From the NCBI RefSeq assembly GCF_014640315.1, contig NZ_BMGS01000007.1, positions 1 to 64,000 on the forward strand: DNA of 64,000 nucleotides, given 5' to 3'. A program made the translations under genes and the position numbers. Of the stretch, positions 38,924 through 47,875 are shown piece after piece; position 1 is the first letter of the stretch, and every line of letters begins with the position of its first letter. The notes beneath the pieces are model-generated. The model did no database searches. It was not told the DNA's origin and saw only the letters and a list, made by a program, of their open reading frames with translations. The stretch is from Hymenobacter glacieicola. GTDB taxonomy: Bacteria; Bacteroidota; Bacteroidia; Cytophagales; Hymenobacteraceae.

Positions 38924-40930
38924 ATGATACATCCTCTCTTTTCTAGCCCTATGCTTGCCAGGCCAGTTACCTTGGGTCAGAAGGGCCTGGTGCTTGCCTT
39001 ACTCGGTAGCTGTTTGCTGGTACCCACCGAAACCAACGCGCAGGTGCGCCTGCCCAGGCTGGTCAGCGACGGGATGGTGCTGCAGCGCGACACCAAAGTA
39101 AACATCTGGGGCTGGGCCGCGCCCGGCGAGAAGGTGGTCCTGCAGTTCAACGGCCAGACCTACCAAACCGCCGCGGGCAAGGATGGCAAATGGCAGCTCA
39201 GTCTGCCCGCCCTGAAAGCCGGGGGGCCTTACCAGCTGGATATTACGGCCAGCAACCGCATCACCCTGAAGGATGTGCTGGTGGGCGACGTGTGGCTGCT
39301 GTCGGGGCAGTCGAACATGGAAACGCCCATGTTGCGCCTGCGCGACAAGTTTCCGGAAGTTATTGCCCAGGCTGCCAACCCGCGCATCCGGCAGTACGAG
39401 GTGCCCATGGCCTACACCCTGCAAAAGCCGCGCACCGACGTCGCCGGGGGCAAATGGATAGCGGCCGACCCCCAGACCGTGCTGCAGTTCTCGGCGGTGG
39501 GCTACTTCTTTGCTAAGGAAATCAACGCCAAATACCAGGTGCCGGTGGGCCTGATTAAGGACGCGGTGGGCGGCTCGCCGGCCGAAGCCTGGCTGAGCGC
39601 CGACGCGCTGCGCCAGTTTCCAAAGTACGTGCAGCAGGCTGATAAGTACCGGGACAGCGCCCAAGTGGCCGAGCAACGGCGGCAGGAAGGCGCGGCCGTA
39701 ACCAGCTGGTACCAGCGCCTCTACCAGGCCGACCAGGGCGAGGCCCGCGGCCAGCAAAAGTGGTCGGCTGCGGAGTATGATGCCCGCGGCTGGGCCAGCA
39801 TGAACGTGCCCGGCTACTGGGCCAACCAAACCCCGCTGGGCCCCGTGAACGGAGTTGTGTGGTTTCGGAAAGAGGTAGAAGTGCCCGCCGCCATGGTGGG
39901 CCAGCCGTCCCGCCTGGAACTGGGCACCCTGGTCGATGCCGATTCTACCTACCTCAACGGCCAGCTGGTAGGCACCACGGGCTACCAGTACCCGCCCCGC
40001 AAGTACGAGGTGAAGCCCGGCGTGCTGAAGGCCGGCAAAAATGTGGTGGTCGTGCGCCTGATCAGCAACGGCGGGCGCGGCGGCTTCACCCTCGACAAGA
40101 ACTACCAGCTGCGGGCGGGCGGCCAAACCATCGATTTGCGCGGGCCGTGGCAGTACAAGCTGGGCGCTACCCTGCCGCCCACACCTGGTACCACGCCGTT
40201 TCAGTTTCAGCCCGGGGCCTTGTTCAACGGCATGATTGCGCCCGTGCTGCCCTACGCCCTCAAGGGCGTGCTCTGGTACCAGGGCGAGTCGAACGCGGGC
40301 CGCCCCCAGGATTACCAGGCCCTGATGACCAGCCTGATCAGCGACTGGCGCACCCACTTCCAGCGGCCCGATTTGCCGTTTCTCTACGTGCAGCTGGCCA
40401 ATTTCATGGCCGTGAAGTCGGAGCCCGGCGAGAGTGGCTGGGCCGAAGTGCGCGAGGCCCAGCGCCGGACGCTGGCCGTGCCGCGCACCGGCATGGCCGT
40501 GGCCCTGGACGCGGGCGAGTGGAACGACATTCACCCCCTGGACAAGCAAACCGTGGGGCACCGGTTGGCGCTGGCGGCCCAGCAGGTAGCCTACGGCGAG
40601 AAAAAGGGAGTGGCCTCCGGGCCGCTCTACCAATCCATGCAGGTCAGTGGCAACAAGGTCACGCTGCGCTTTTCTAGCGTGGGTAGCGGCCTGATGGCCA
40701 AAGGCGGCGGCCCGCTCCGGCACTTCGCCGTGGCCGGCCCCGACAAGAAATTCGTCTGGGCCCAGGCCCAGATTGACGGCAACACCGTGGTGGTCTGGAG
40801 TGATGCCGTGCCGGCGCCCGTGGCCGTGCGCTACGCCTGGGCCGACAACCCGGAAGGGGCGAATCTTTACAATAAAGAAGGGCTACCCGCTTCCTCCTTC
40901 CAAGCCAGCCTAGCACCGGTGCTGCCTTAG
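38924..40930 (+). CDS. SGNH acetylesterase (sialate O-acetylesterase-like, CE20-type) with inserted jelly roll
   Basis: A 668-residue exported protein. The first start has an N-terminal extension; an ATG nine codons later also gives a signal peptide ending TNAQ. The SGNH blocks are GDVWLLSGQSNME (nucleophile S130), WYQGESN in block III and DIHPLDKQTVGHR with the Asp-His pair. A galactose-binding-like sandwich (about 255-400, WFRKEVEVPAAM, YLNGQLVG) is inserted in the catalytic domain. Databases label such proteins sialate O-acetylesterase, but the xylan context favours removal of acetyl groups from xylan oligosaccharides. It is the last gene before a 479-base gap. Confidence 0.88.
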   Translation: MIHPLFSSPMLARPVTLGQKGLVLALLGSCLLVPTETNAQVRLPRLVSDGMVLQRDTKVNIWGWAAPGEKVVLQFNGQTYQTAAGKDGKWQLSLPALKAGGPYQLDITASNRITLKDVLVGDVWLLSGQSNMETPMLRLRDKFPEVIAQAANPRIRQYEVPMAYTLQKPRTDVAGGKWIAADPQTVLQFSAVGYFFAKEINAKYQVPVGLIKDAVGGSPAEAWLSADALRQFPKYVQQADKYRDSAQVAEQRRQEGAAVTSWYQRLYQADQGEARGQQKWSAAEYDARGWASMNVPGYWANQTPLGPVNGVVWFRKEVEVPAAMVGQPSRLELGTLVDADSTYLNGQLVGTTGYQYPPRKYEVKPGVLKAGKNVVVVRLISNGGRGGFTLDKNYQLRAGGQTIDLRGPWQYKLGATLPPTPGTTPFQFQPGALFNGMIAPVLPYALKGVLWYQGESNAGRPQDYQALMTSLISDWRTHFQRPDLPFLYVQLANFMAVKSEPGESGWAEVREAQRRTLAVPRTGMAVALDAGEWNDIHPLDKQTVGHRLALAAQQVAYGEKKGVASGPLYQSMQVSGNKVTLRFSSVGSGLMAKGGGPLRHFAVAGPDKKFVWAQAQIDGNTVVVWSDAVPAPVAVRYAWADNPEGANLYNKEGLPASSFQASLAPVLP

Positions 40931-40973
40931 GGTTGTGGACATTCCTTAAAACATAAGACCAACAGGTAGCGAA

Positions 40974-41073
40974 ACGTCATGCAGAGGCGCAGCCGAAGCA
41001 TCTCGCGGGCTGATGTTGCCCGGCTACCCCAACGATTCGAGCGAGATGCTTCGGCTGCGCCTCTGCATGACAG
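40974..41073. repeat. Near-perfect palindromic repeat (GTCATGCAGAGGCGCAGCC family)
   Basis: The arms of 32 bases, CGTCATGCAGAGGCGCAGCC onward (40975-41006) and its complement (41041-41072), enclose a 34-base middle. It shares GCAGCCGAAGCATCTC with the repeat at 12924. Confidence 0.88.
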
Positions 41074-41137
41074 TCTTGATTTAATTATAGACCAACTCTA
41101 CTGGCTATTGAGGTGCCAGAAGTAACAGCAGACCCGC

Positions 41138-41321
41138 TGTAGAGACGCAGCCCTTCGCGTCTCGGCGCCAGAACCCCTGGCCGAGAACAACCAAGACCAC
41201 CGGTCATTCCGACGCAGGAGGAATCTGGGTTGGACTCCAAGGGCTTGACCCAGACTCCTCCTGCGTCGGAATGACAAACAAGCTCCGCGACGCTTGAGAC
41301 GCGAAAGGTCGCGTCTCTACA
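41138..41321. repeat. Nested double palindrome
   Basis: The outer arms TGTAGAGACGCAGCCCTTCG onward (41138-41162) pair with the complementary segment 41296-41321. The inner arms GTCATTCCGACGCAGGAGGA onward (41203-41230) pair perfectly with 41248-41275. One palindromic unit is thus inserted into another. The outer unit resembles the repeat at 61144, the inner one those at 55358 and 10140. Confidence 0.85.
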
Positions 41322-41409
41322 CACCCAGTGGCGCACCCCACAGCTACCACTTCCCTCAAAGCCACCACTTCCAGGCCTATCCCTTCATATTTTCCACCCT
41401 TCCCACCCT

Positions 41410-43596
41410 ATGAAGAAACATCTGATTTTTTCCGGGCTGCTCGCCTGCCTTAGCCTGCCCCAGGCGCACGCCCAGCAAGCCCCAGCCGCCTACCTCGACC
41501 CCCGCCAGCCCGTTAACGTGCGGGTGCGGGACCTGATTTCGCGCCTTACCTTGGAGGAAAAGGCCGACCAGATGATGTACAACAGCAAGGCCATTGAGCG
41601 GCTGAACATCCCGGCCTACAACTGGTGGAACGAAGCCCTGCACGGCGTGGGTCGGGCGGGTGCGGCCACGGTGTTTCCCCAGGCCATCGGGCTCGGCGCC
41701 ACCTTCGATGACGACCTGGCTCTGCGCGTGTCCACGGCCATTTCCGACGAGGCCCGGGCCCTGTACAACGCGGCCGTGGCCAAGGGCTACCGCCAGCAGT
41801 ACAGCGGCCTCACGTTCTGGACGCCCAACATCAACATCTTCCGCGACCCGCGCTGGGGTAGGGGCCAGGAAACCTACGGCGAGGACCCCACGCTCACGGG
41901 GCGCCTGGGCGTCGCCTTCGTGAAGGGCTTGCAGGGACCCGACCCCCAGCACCTGAAGGTAGCGGCCTGCGCCAAGCACTTCGCCGTGCACAGCGGCCCG
42001 GAGAAGCTGCGCCACGAGTTCAACGCTGTGGCCTCGCCCCAGGACTTGCAGGAAACCTACCTGCCCGCCTTCAAGCAACTGGTGGATGCCGACGTGGAAG
42101 CCGTGATGTGCGCCTACAACGCCACCAACGGCGAGCCGTGCTGCGGCAACCAGTACCTGCTCCAGGATGTGCTGCGCAAGCAGTGGGGCTTCAAGGGCCA
42201 CATTGTGTCGGATTGCTGGGCGCTGGTGGATTTCTACCAGGGTCACAAAGTGGTGAAAACGCCCGCCGAGGCCGCCGCCCTGGCCTTGCAGCGCGGCGTG
42301 AACCTGAACTGCGGCAGCGTGTACCCATCCCTGCCCGAAGCCGTGCGCAAAGGCCTAACCACCGAAGCCCAGATGGACAGCTCCCTGGCCATTCTGCTGC
42401 GCACCAAGTTCAAGCTGGGCCTGTTCGATGCGCCCGGCAGCAGCCCCTATGACCAGCTGGGCGCCAGCGTCATCAACAGCCCCCAGCACCGCGCCCTGGC
42501 CCGGGAGGCCGCCCAAAAATCCATTGTGCTGCTCAAGAACAACGGCGTGCTGCCCCTGCGCAACGACCTGGCCAAGTACTTCGTGACCGGCCCCAACGCC
42601 GCCAACCTCGATGCCCTGCTGGGCAACTACTACGGCGTGAACCCGGAAATGAAAACCATTCTGGAAGGCTTGGTGGCCGGGGTGAGCCCCGCCAGCCAGA
42701 TGCAGTACCGCCCCGGCGCCCTGCTCGATCGGCCCAACCAGAACGGCGTGGACTGGGTCAGCGGCACGGCCCGCACTTCCGACGCCACGTTTGTGGTGCT
42801 GGGCATCAACGGGCTGCTGGAAGGGGAGGAGGGCGAATCCATTTCCTCGCCCACGTTCGGCGACCGGCTCGACTACAACCTGCCCCAGAATCAGATTGAC
42901 TTTTTGCGCGGCCTGCGCAAAAACAACACCCAGCCCCTGGTAGCCATCATCACCGGCGGCTCGCCCATGAACCTGGCCGAGGTGCACGAACTGGCCGATG
43001 CTGTGGTGCTAGCCTGGTATCCCGGTGAGGAAGGCGGCAACGCCATTGCCGACGTGGTGTTCGGCAAGGTGTCGCCCTCCGGCAAGCTGCCCATCACCTT
43101 CCCCAAGAGCCTCGACCAGCTGCCCGCCTACGAAAGCTACGGCATGCTGGGCCGCACCTACCGCTACATGAGTCAGGAGCCGATGTACCCCTTCGGCTAC
43201 GGCCTGAGCTACGCCAAATTCGAGTATTCGGGGCTGAAGCTGCCGAAGCGGGCGGCCAAAAACAAGCCGGTAGAAGTGGAGGCTACCGTGCGCAACACCG
43301 GCAAAGTGGCCGGGGAGGAAGTCGTGCAGCTCTACCTCACGCACACCCCGCGCCAGGGCCAGCAGATTCCGCGCTACGCCCTCAAGAACTTCCGCCGCGT
43401 GCAGCTCCAGCCCGGTGCCAGCACTACCGTCAAGTTCACGCTTACTCCCGAGCAACTTGCCCTGATTGATGCTCAGGGCAAGTCGGTGGCCCCGACCGGC
43501 CCCGTGAGCGTGGCGGTGGGCGGTTCCTTACCCTCGGCCCGCAGCCAGACCCTGGGGGCCAGTAAGCCCGCCACCGCCACCCTGACGGTGCGGTAG
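41410..43596 (+). CDS. GH3 beta-xylosidase
   Basis: A 728-residue exported enzyme (signal peptide about 1-21). The N-terminal GH3 barrel has NWWNEALHGVGR, CAKHFAVHSGPE and the nucleophile D268 in IVSDCWALVDF. The second GH3 domain (about 370-560) has VVLGINGLLEGEEGE, where the acid/base is expected, and the C-terminal fibronectin-III-like domain ends the protein (KPVEVEATVRNTGKVAGEEV). The closest general type is the GH3 xylan 1,4-beta-xylosidase group. It should split xylobiose and short oligomers to xylose in the periplasm. Confidence 0.92.
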   Translation: MKKHLIFSGLLACLSLPQAHAQQAPAAYLDPRQPVNVRVRDLISRLTLEEKADQMMYNSKAIERLNIPAYNWWNEALHGVGRAGAATVFPQAIGLGATFDDDLALRVSTAISDEARALYNAAVAKGYRQQYSGLTFWTPNINIFRDPRWGRGQETYGEDPTLTGRLGVAFVKGLQGPDPQHLKVAACAKHFAVHSGPEKLRHEFNAVASPQDLQETYLPAFKQLVDADVEAVMCAYNATNGEPCCGNQYLLQDVLRKQWGFKGHIVSDCWALVDFYQGHKVVKTPAEAAALALQRGVNLNCGSVYPSLPEAVRKGLTTEAQMDSSLAILLRTKFKLGLFDAPGSSPYDQLGASVINSPQHRALAREAAQKSIVLLKNNGVLPLRNDLAKYFVTGPNAANLDALLGNYYGVNPEMKTILEGLVAGVSPASQMQYRPGALLDRPNQNGVDWVSGTARTSDATFVVLGINGLLEGEEGESISSPTFGDRLDYNLPQNQIDFLRGLRKNNTQPLVAIITGGSPMNLAEVHELADAVVLAWYPGEEGGNAIADVVFGKVSPSGKLPITFPKSLDQLPAYESYGMLGRTYRYMSQEPMYPFGYGLSYAKFEYSGLKLPKRAAKNKPVEVEATVRNTGKVAGEEVVQLYLTHTPRQGQQIPRYALKNFRRVQLQPGASTTVKFTLTPEQLALIDAQGKSVAPTGPVSVAVGGSLPSARSQTLGASKPATATLTVR

Positions 43597-43619
43597 AAAC
43601 TAGTGTTCTAGCTCTAGTT

Positions 43620-43757
43620 GCCTCACCCCTAGCCCCTCTCCGAAAAGGGAGAGGGGACTAGTTCTAACGTGTGCCCTACTGCCTTCTCCCTCATAGAAAC
43701 TAGTCCTCTCTCCCTCATGTCGCGCATCAAGCGAGGGTAGGGTCTAGGGGTGAGGCA
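43620..43757. repeat. CCTCACCCCTAGCCCC repeat with outer and inner inverted arms
   Basis: GCCTCACCCCTAGCCCCTCT (43620 onward) forms a local hairpin with AGAGGGGACTAGTT. At the far end GGGTCTAGGGGTGAGGCA (43740-43757) complements the beginning. The same left sequence recurs at 57125. It fills most of the 211-base gap between the GH3 and GH10 genes. Confidence 0.75.
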
Positions 43758-43807
43758 TCCCGCCAGAACGAAACCGTAACCCAACAACCCATCCTTTCCT
43801 ATCTATC

Positions 43808-45682
43808 ATGTTCAGAACCTCTACTCTCCTTACAAGGGCGCTGCTGACCTTACTTGGCAGCCCGGCCGCCCTGGCGCAGAACGCGCCCGTATCCCAACAA
43901 GCCGAAACCGGCACCCTGGGCGCCGACTGGACCAGCCCGACCCAGGCCGGGGTGCAGTACGTTACGGTTACGCCCACGGCTACCATCAACTCCCAGAACC
44001 CTGGCACGGCGGCCCGCGTCATTACCTACTCCGTCGCGTTTCCGGGGGCAGGCTCCTACGACCTGTACGCCCGCATGCGGGTAGGCGCCGGCGCCGCCAA
44101 CGACGACAGCTTCTTCTACGGCAACGGCTTCGGTACCAAGCTGCCCGCCGACGACACCAACTGGATTACCGTCAACAACCTGAACTCGGTGGGCTACACC
44201 AGCGGCAACGTGGCCGTGGACGGCGGCGGCGGGGCCAGCAACAACGTGTGGAAGTGGATAAACCTGTCGAAGTTCAACGGGGGCGAGGCGCCTGTCAGCT
44301 TCACGGTGGCTGCCGGCAGCCTCACCCAAACCTTCCAGATTGGAGCCCGGGAAGACGGCCTCGACATCGACAAGCTGGTGTTTGGGGCCACGGGCCTCTA
44401 CTTTACGGTAGCCAACCTGGACGCTGGCACCCAGGGCGCTACCACGCCGCCCGTGGTATTCACGCCCGCCGGACCTCCCCTGGCTACCGGCAAGCCCAAA
44501 TTTCTGGGCGGGGTGTATAGCCAGCCCCAGAAGACGTTTTTCAACGCCTACTTCAACCAGGTGACGCCCGAAAATGCCGGCAAGTGGGGCAGCGTGGAGG
44601 GCACCCGCAACCAGATGAACTGGACCGAGCTGGATTCGGCCTACGCCCTGGCCCGCGCCAAAGGTTACCCCTTTAAGATGCACACCCTGATCTGGGGGCA
44701 GCAGCAACCCGTCTGGATTGAAACCCTGCCGGCGGCCGAGCAGCTCGCCGAAATCAACGAGTGGTTTGCGGCCGTGGCCCAGCGCTACCCCAACCTCGAC
44801 CAGATTGAGGTGGTCAACGAGGCGCTCAACGACCTGCCCCTCAACGGCTCCACCGGCCCCAACGGCCCGAACACCCCCGGCAGCGGGGCCGGCAACTACT
44901 ACGAGGCCCTGGGCGGGGCCGGCGCCACCGGCTGGGACTGGGTTATCAAGTCGTTTCAGCTGGCGCGGCAGCATTTCCCTAACGCCCAGCTTCTGATCAA
45001 CGATTACGGAGTTATTACCACCGCCACCAACGCCCAGCGCTACCTCACCCTCATCAACCTGCTCACGGCCCGCAACCTGCTCGATGGGGTAGGCATTCAG
45101 GGCCACGCCTTCGAGACGCGCAACATTCCGGCCGCTACCCTGCAAGCCAACCTGAGTGTGCTGGCCACGGCCGGCAAGCCGCTCTACATCACGGAGCTGG
45201 ATATTGACGGCGTCAACTCCGCCAACCAGCTCGACGATGCCGTGCAGTTGGCTGAATATCAGCGGGTCTTTCCGGCCCTCTGGACCCACCCGGCCGTGAA
45301 GGGCATCACGCTCTGGGGCTACCGTCCCGGCCACTGGCGCACGGCCCAGGGCGCCTTCCTGGCCAACGCCGACAACACGGAACGCTCGGCCCTGGTGTGG
45401 CTGCGCAGCTACGTGCAAGCCACGGTGCTAGCCGCCAAATCGGCGCGCGCCACGGCCGTGCACATCTTCCCCAACCCCTCCGCCGACGGGCGTTTCACCC
45501 TTAGCGGCGCCAGCCACCTGACCACCGTGCGCGTACTGGACCTGCAGGGCCGCTTGGTGCAGGAACGCCTCGTAAACCGTCAGGAAACCATCAACTTACA
45601 GCTCCCCGTAGCTGCTGGCCTCTACCTTGTGCAGCTGCACGACGCACAAGGCTTCACCACCGGCAAGCTACTGGTAGAATAA
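43808..45682 (+). CDS. GH10 endo-xylanase with N-terminal binding domain and T9SS sorting tail
   Basis: A 624-residue secreted enzyme. The signal peptide (about 1-23) is followed by a beta-sandwich that looks like a carbohydrate-binding module (about 25-200, SYDLYARMRVGAG, EDGLDIDKLVFG). The GH10 barrel (about 228-540) has acid/base E338 in IEVVNEALND and nucleophile E463 in LYITELDID. A type A C-terminal sorting domain for the type IX secretion system ends the protein (IFPNPSADGRFTL at about 553, then the LYLVQLHD and GKLLVE strands). It should sit on the cell surface and make the first cuts in xylan. It is the only protein here with this tail. Confidence 0.93.
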   Translation: MFRTSTLLTRALLTLLGSPAALAQNAPVSQQAETGTLGADWTSPTQAGVQYVTVTPTATINSQNPGTAARVITYSVAFPGAGSYDLYARMRVGAGAANDDSFFYGNGFGTKLPADDTNWITVNNLNSVGYTSGNVAVDGGGGASNNVWKWINLSKFNGGEAPVSFTVAAGSLTQTFQIGAREDGLDIDKLVFGATGLYFTVANLDAGTQGATTPPVVFTPAGPPLATGKPKFLGGVYSQPQKTFFNAYFNQVTPENAGKWGSVEGTRNQMNWTELDSAYALARAKGYPFKMHTLIWGQQQPVWIETLPAAEQLAEINEWFAAVAQRYPNLDQIEVVNEALNDLPLNGSTGPNGPNTPGSGAGNYYEALGGAGATGWDWVIKSFQLARQHFPNAQLLINDYGVITTATNAQRYLTLINLLTARNLLDGVGIQGHAFETRNIPAATLQANLSVLATAGKPLYITELDIDGVNSANQLDDAVQLAEYQRVFPALWTHPAVKGITLWGYRPGHWRTAQGAFLANADNTERSALVWLRSYVQATVLAAKSARATAVHIFPNPSADGRFTLSGASHLTTVRVLDLQGRLVQERLVNRQETINLQLPVAAGLYLVQLHDAQGFTTGKLLVE

Positions 45683-45752
45683 GGGCAGGCATCGGCACCA
45701 ATAACCGCCCCCAAAACACCCCTGGCAGCGTACCTCCTAGGCCTGAATACGT

Positions 45753-45789
45753 CAGGCTCCCCCTCTCCCTTTTGGAGAGGGGGAGCCTG
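45753..45789 (+). terminator. Hairpin downstream of the GH10 gene
   Basis: CAGGCTCCCCCTCTCC pairs perfectly with GGAGAGGGGGAGCCTG around CTTTT. No T run follows on the plus strand, so it may be a repeat unit that also stabilises or ends the xylanase transcript. Confidence 0.55.
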
Positions 45790-45838
45790 CTAGCACACTC
45801 CACCTCGGAGCCATACAATTTCGGAAGCTTACTACGAA

Positions 45839-45939
45839 CTAGGGCGTGTGGACAGTGACTCAAAAGGCCGTCATGCTTCGCTGCGCTCTGCATGACGGCC
45901 TTTTTGACAGCAAATGTTCTTACTGTCCACACAGCCTAG
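45839..45939. repeat. Nested palindromic element with CTAGGCTGTGTGGACAGT ends
   Basis: The outer 18-bp arms (45839-45856 and 45922-45939) match at 16 of 18 positions. Inside is a perfect 15-bp hairpin (AAAAGGCCGTCATGC with its complement, 45862-45904) followed by TTTTT, which should terminate transcription. The same composite occurs at 57184-57358. Confidence 0.8.
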
Positions 45940-46080
45940 GAGAAACCTCACGACGTGCTAGCTGCATGTAAACGAATAGAATTTTTTCAGCTAAAGCACT
46001 TGTTTCCGCCGTAATGCCAGCTGAAGCGGCTATTTGACTATTTAGATAATAAGTAAGAAAATAAAATTAAGCGCTGCGGG

Positions 46081-46114
46081 CTATCGAAACCGTGTTCGAA
46101 AACGGTTTCGATAG
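46081..46114. promoter_or_regulatory. 34-bp double LacI-type operator upstream of xylB
   Basis: A palindrome with one mismatched pair, centred on TTCGAA (46095-46100). It is made of two overlapping sites, CGAAACCGTGTTCG and CGAAAACGGTTTCG, sharing the central CG, as at 18126-18157. The centre is 80.5 bp upstream of TATATTCGG at 46178. Confidence 0.88.
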
Positions 46115-46177
46115 GTTTATTTGGAAAACAATGAATGGGAGCCGATTTGACGGTAGTGGGTGTGTAGCCACTCACTG

Positions 46178-46186
46178 TATATTCGG
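46178..46186 (+). promoter_or_regulatory. TATATTCGG promoter box of the xylBA unit
   Basis: Identical in all nine bases to the box upstream of uxuA and fitting the Bacteroidota -7 element. No convincing -33 box is seen upstream of it. It lies 162 bases before the xylB start, leaving a long untranslated leader. Confidence 0.5.
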
Positions 46187-46348
46187 AGAATAGTAGCTTA
46201 AAATGGATGCCCGCTTATTGTTGGGCTTGGACGGTTTCGGCACCCTAGCCAGTAAGCCTAAATAGAACTATTCCTCTTCGAACTGCCCGTCGTTCAACCT
46301 AACGTACGCCCTGACTTTCTTCCCCGAACTTTCCTTACCCTTCCCACC

Positions 46349-47875
46349 ATGAACTACCTCCTCGGGTACGATATTGGCAGCTCCTCCATTAAAGTGGCGC
46401 TGCTGGATGCGGATACTGGCCGCTGCCTGGCCAGCGTCACTTCCCCTAAAAAGGAAATGGAAATTTCGGCGCCCCTGGCCAGCTGGGCCGAGCAGCGCCC
46501 CGAGCGGTGGTGGCAGGAAGTCGTCAATGCCACCCACGAGCTGAAGCAGAACTACGGCTTCGACGCGTCGCTGGTAGCCGGCATCGGCATTACTTACCAG
46601 ATGCACGGGCTGGTCCTGGTGGATAAAAACGGCCACGTGCTGCGCCCCGCCATTATCTGGTGCGACAGCCGGGCCGTGGACTACGGCAACCAGGCCTTCG
46701 AGGCGCTGGGGGAGGAGTACTGCCTGCAGAACCTGCTGAACTCGCCCGGCAACTTCACGGCTTCCAAGCTCAAGTGGGTCAAGGAAAACGAGCCCGCCAT
46801 CTTCGAGCAGGTCCACAAAATTCAGCTACCCGGCGACTTTATTGCCTTCCGCATGACTGGCCGCCTGTGCACCACGGTGTCGGGCTTGTCGGAGGGCGTG
46901 TTCTGGAACTTCCGCGAGCAGGCCGTGGCCCAGGAGCTGCTGGACTACTACGGCATCCCGCGCGAGCTGCTGCCCGAGATAGTCGACACCTTCGCCGAGC
47001 AGGGGCGCCTGACGCCCGAAGCGGCCCAGGAGCTGGGCTTGCACGCCGGCACGCCCCTGGCCTACCGCGCCGGCGACCAGCCCAACAACGCCTTCTCCCT
47101 CAACGTGCTGCAGCCCGGCGAAATAGCCGCCACGGCCGGCACCTCGGGGGTCGTCTACGGCATCAGCGACCAGCCGGTGGTGGATGCCCGCTCCCGCGTG
47201 AATGCCTTTGCGCACGTGAACAGCACCCCGGCCCAGCCCCGCAACGGCATGCTGCTGTGCGTCAACGGCACTGGCATTCTCAACAGCTGGCTGCGCAAGG
47301 TCGTCGGCGAAATCCCTTACGACCAAATGAACCAGCTGGCGGCCCAGGCCCCGGTAGGCGCGGAGGGGCTGCAGTTCCTGCCCTTCGGCAACGGGGCCGA
47401 GCGGGTGCTGGAAAACCGCCCTACCACCGCCGAGCTGCGCGGCCTCAGCTTCAACATTCACGGCCGGAGCCACGTGCTGCGCGCCGCCCAGGAGGGCATC
47501 GTTTTCGCCCTGAACTACGGCATGGACATCATGCGCGAGTCGGGGGTGCAGGTGCGCAAGGTGCGCGCCGGCAACGCCAACATGTTCCTGAGTCCGGTGT
47601 TCCGCGAGGCTTTTGTGAACAGTGGCAACGTAGAGCTGGAGCTCTACAACACCGATGCCGCCCAGGGCGCGGCCCGCGGCGCCGGGGTAGGGGTTGGCCT
47701 TTACGCCAGCCCCGCCGAAGCCTTCACTGGCCTGGAGCGCATCCTAACACTGGAGCCTACCCCGGCGCTGCAGGAGCAGTACCACTCGGCCTATGCCCAC
47801 TGGCACCAGGCCCTCACCCAACAGATTCTTTCACCCACTAGCTCTACCCACCATGTCGCTCAGCACGCTTTCTAA
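46349..47875 (+). CDS. xylB: Xylulokinase
   Basis: A 508-residue FGGY-family kinase that phosphorylates D-xylulose. The N-terminal ATP-binding start [14 protein letters not shown], the substrate segment [18 protein letters not shown] with [12 protein letters not shown], and the C-terminal [15 protein letters not shown] with [13 protein letters not shown] are typical xylulokinase blocks. It is cytoplasmic. It is the first gene after the second double operator and overlaps xylA by 23 bases, so the two are translated together. The xylA partner makes the substrate assignment firm. Confidence 0.95.
   Translation: MNYLLGYDIGSSSIKVALLDADTGRCLASVTSPKKEMEISAPLASWAEQRPERWWQEVVNATHELKQNYGFDASLVAGIGITYQMHGLVLVDKNGHVLRPAIIWCDSRAVDYGNQAFEALGEEYCLQNLLNSPGNFTASKLKWVKENEPAIFEQVHKIQLPGDFIAFRMTGRLCTTVSGLSEGVFWNFREQAVAQELLDYYGIPRELLPEIVDTFAEQGRLTPEAAQELGLHAGTPLAYRAGDQPNNAFSLNVLQPGEIAATAGTSGVVYGISDQPVVDARSRVNAFAHVNSTPAQPRNGMLLCVNGTGILNSWLRKVVGEIPYDQMNQLAAQAPVGAEGLQFLPFGNGAERVLENRPTTAELRGLSFNIHGRSHVLRAAQEGIVFALNYGMDIMRESGVQVRKVRAGNANMFLSPVFREAFVNSGNVELELYNTDAAQGAARGAGVGVGLYASPAEAFTGLERILTLEPTPALQEQYHSAYAHWHQALTQQILSPTSSTHHVAQHAF

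Larger units (their letters stand above)
40931..41409. other. Gene-free interval holding two palindromic repeats
   Basis: There are 479 bases between the SGNH esterase and the GH3 gene. Two separate repeats fill most of it (40974-41073 and 41138-41321). No gene and no LacI-type double operator is visible. The GH3 gene probably has its own promoter between 41330 and 41409, but no clear box could be picked. Confidence 0.6.
45683..46348. other. Regulatory and repeat-rich interval before xylB
   Basis: There are 666 bases without a gene. In order: a GC-rich hairpin (45753-45789), a nested palindromic element (45839-45939), an AT-rich stretch, the double operator (46081-46114), the TATATTCGG box (46178-46186) and a 160-base leader before xylB. 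Confidence 0.7.

Noticed and set aside
38924-40930. Sialic-acid metabolism, suggested by similarity to sialate O-acetylesterases
   Set aside because: No other sialic-acid gene is present; the SGNH enzyme lies inside a run of xylan enzymes, so deacetylation of xylan is more likely.
40974-41321. CRISPR-like array
   Set aside because: The repeats are inverted pairs with unlike spacers, not direct repeats at regular spacing, and no cas genes are present.
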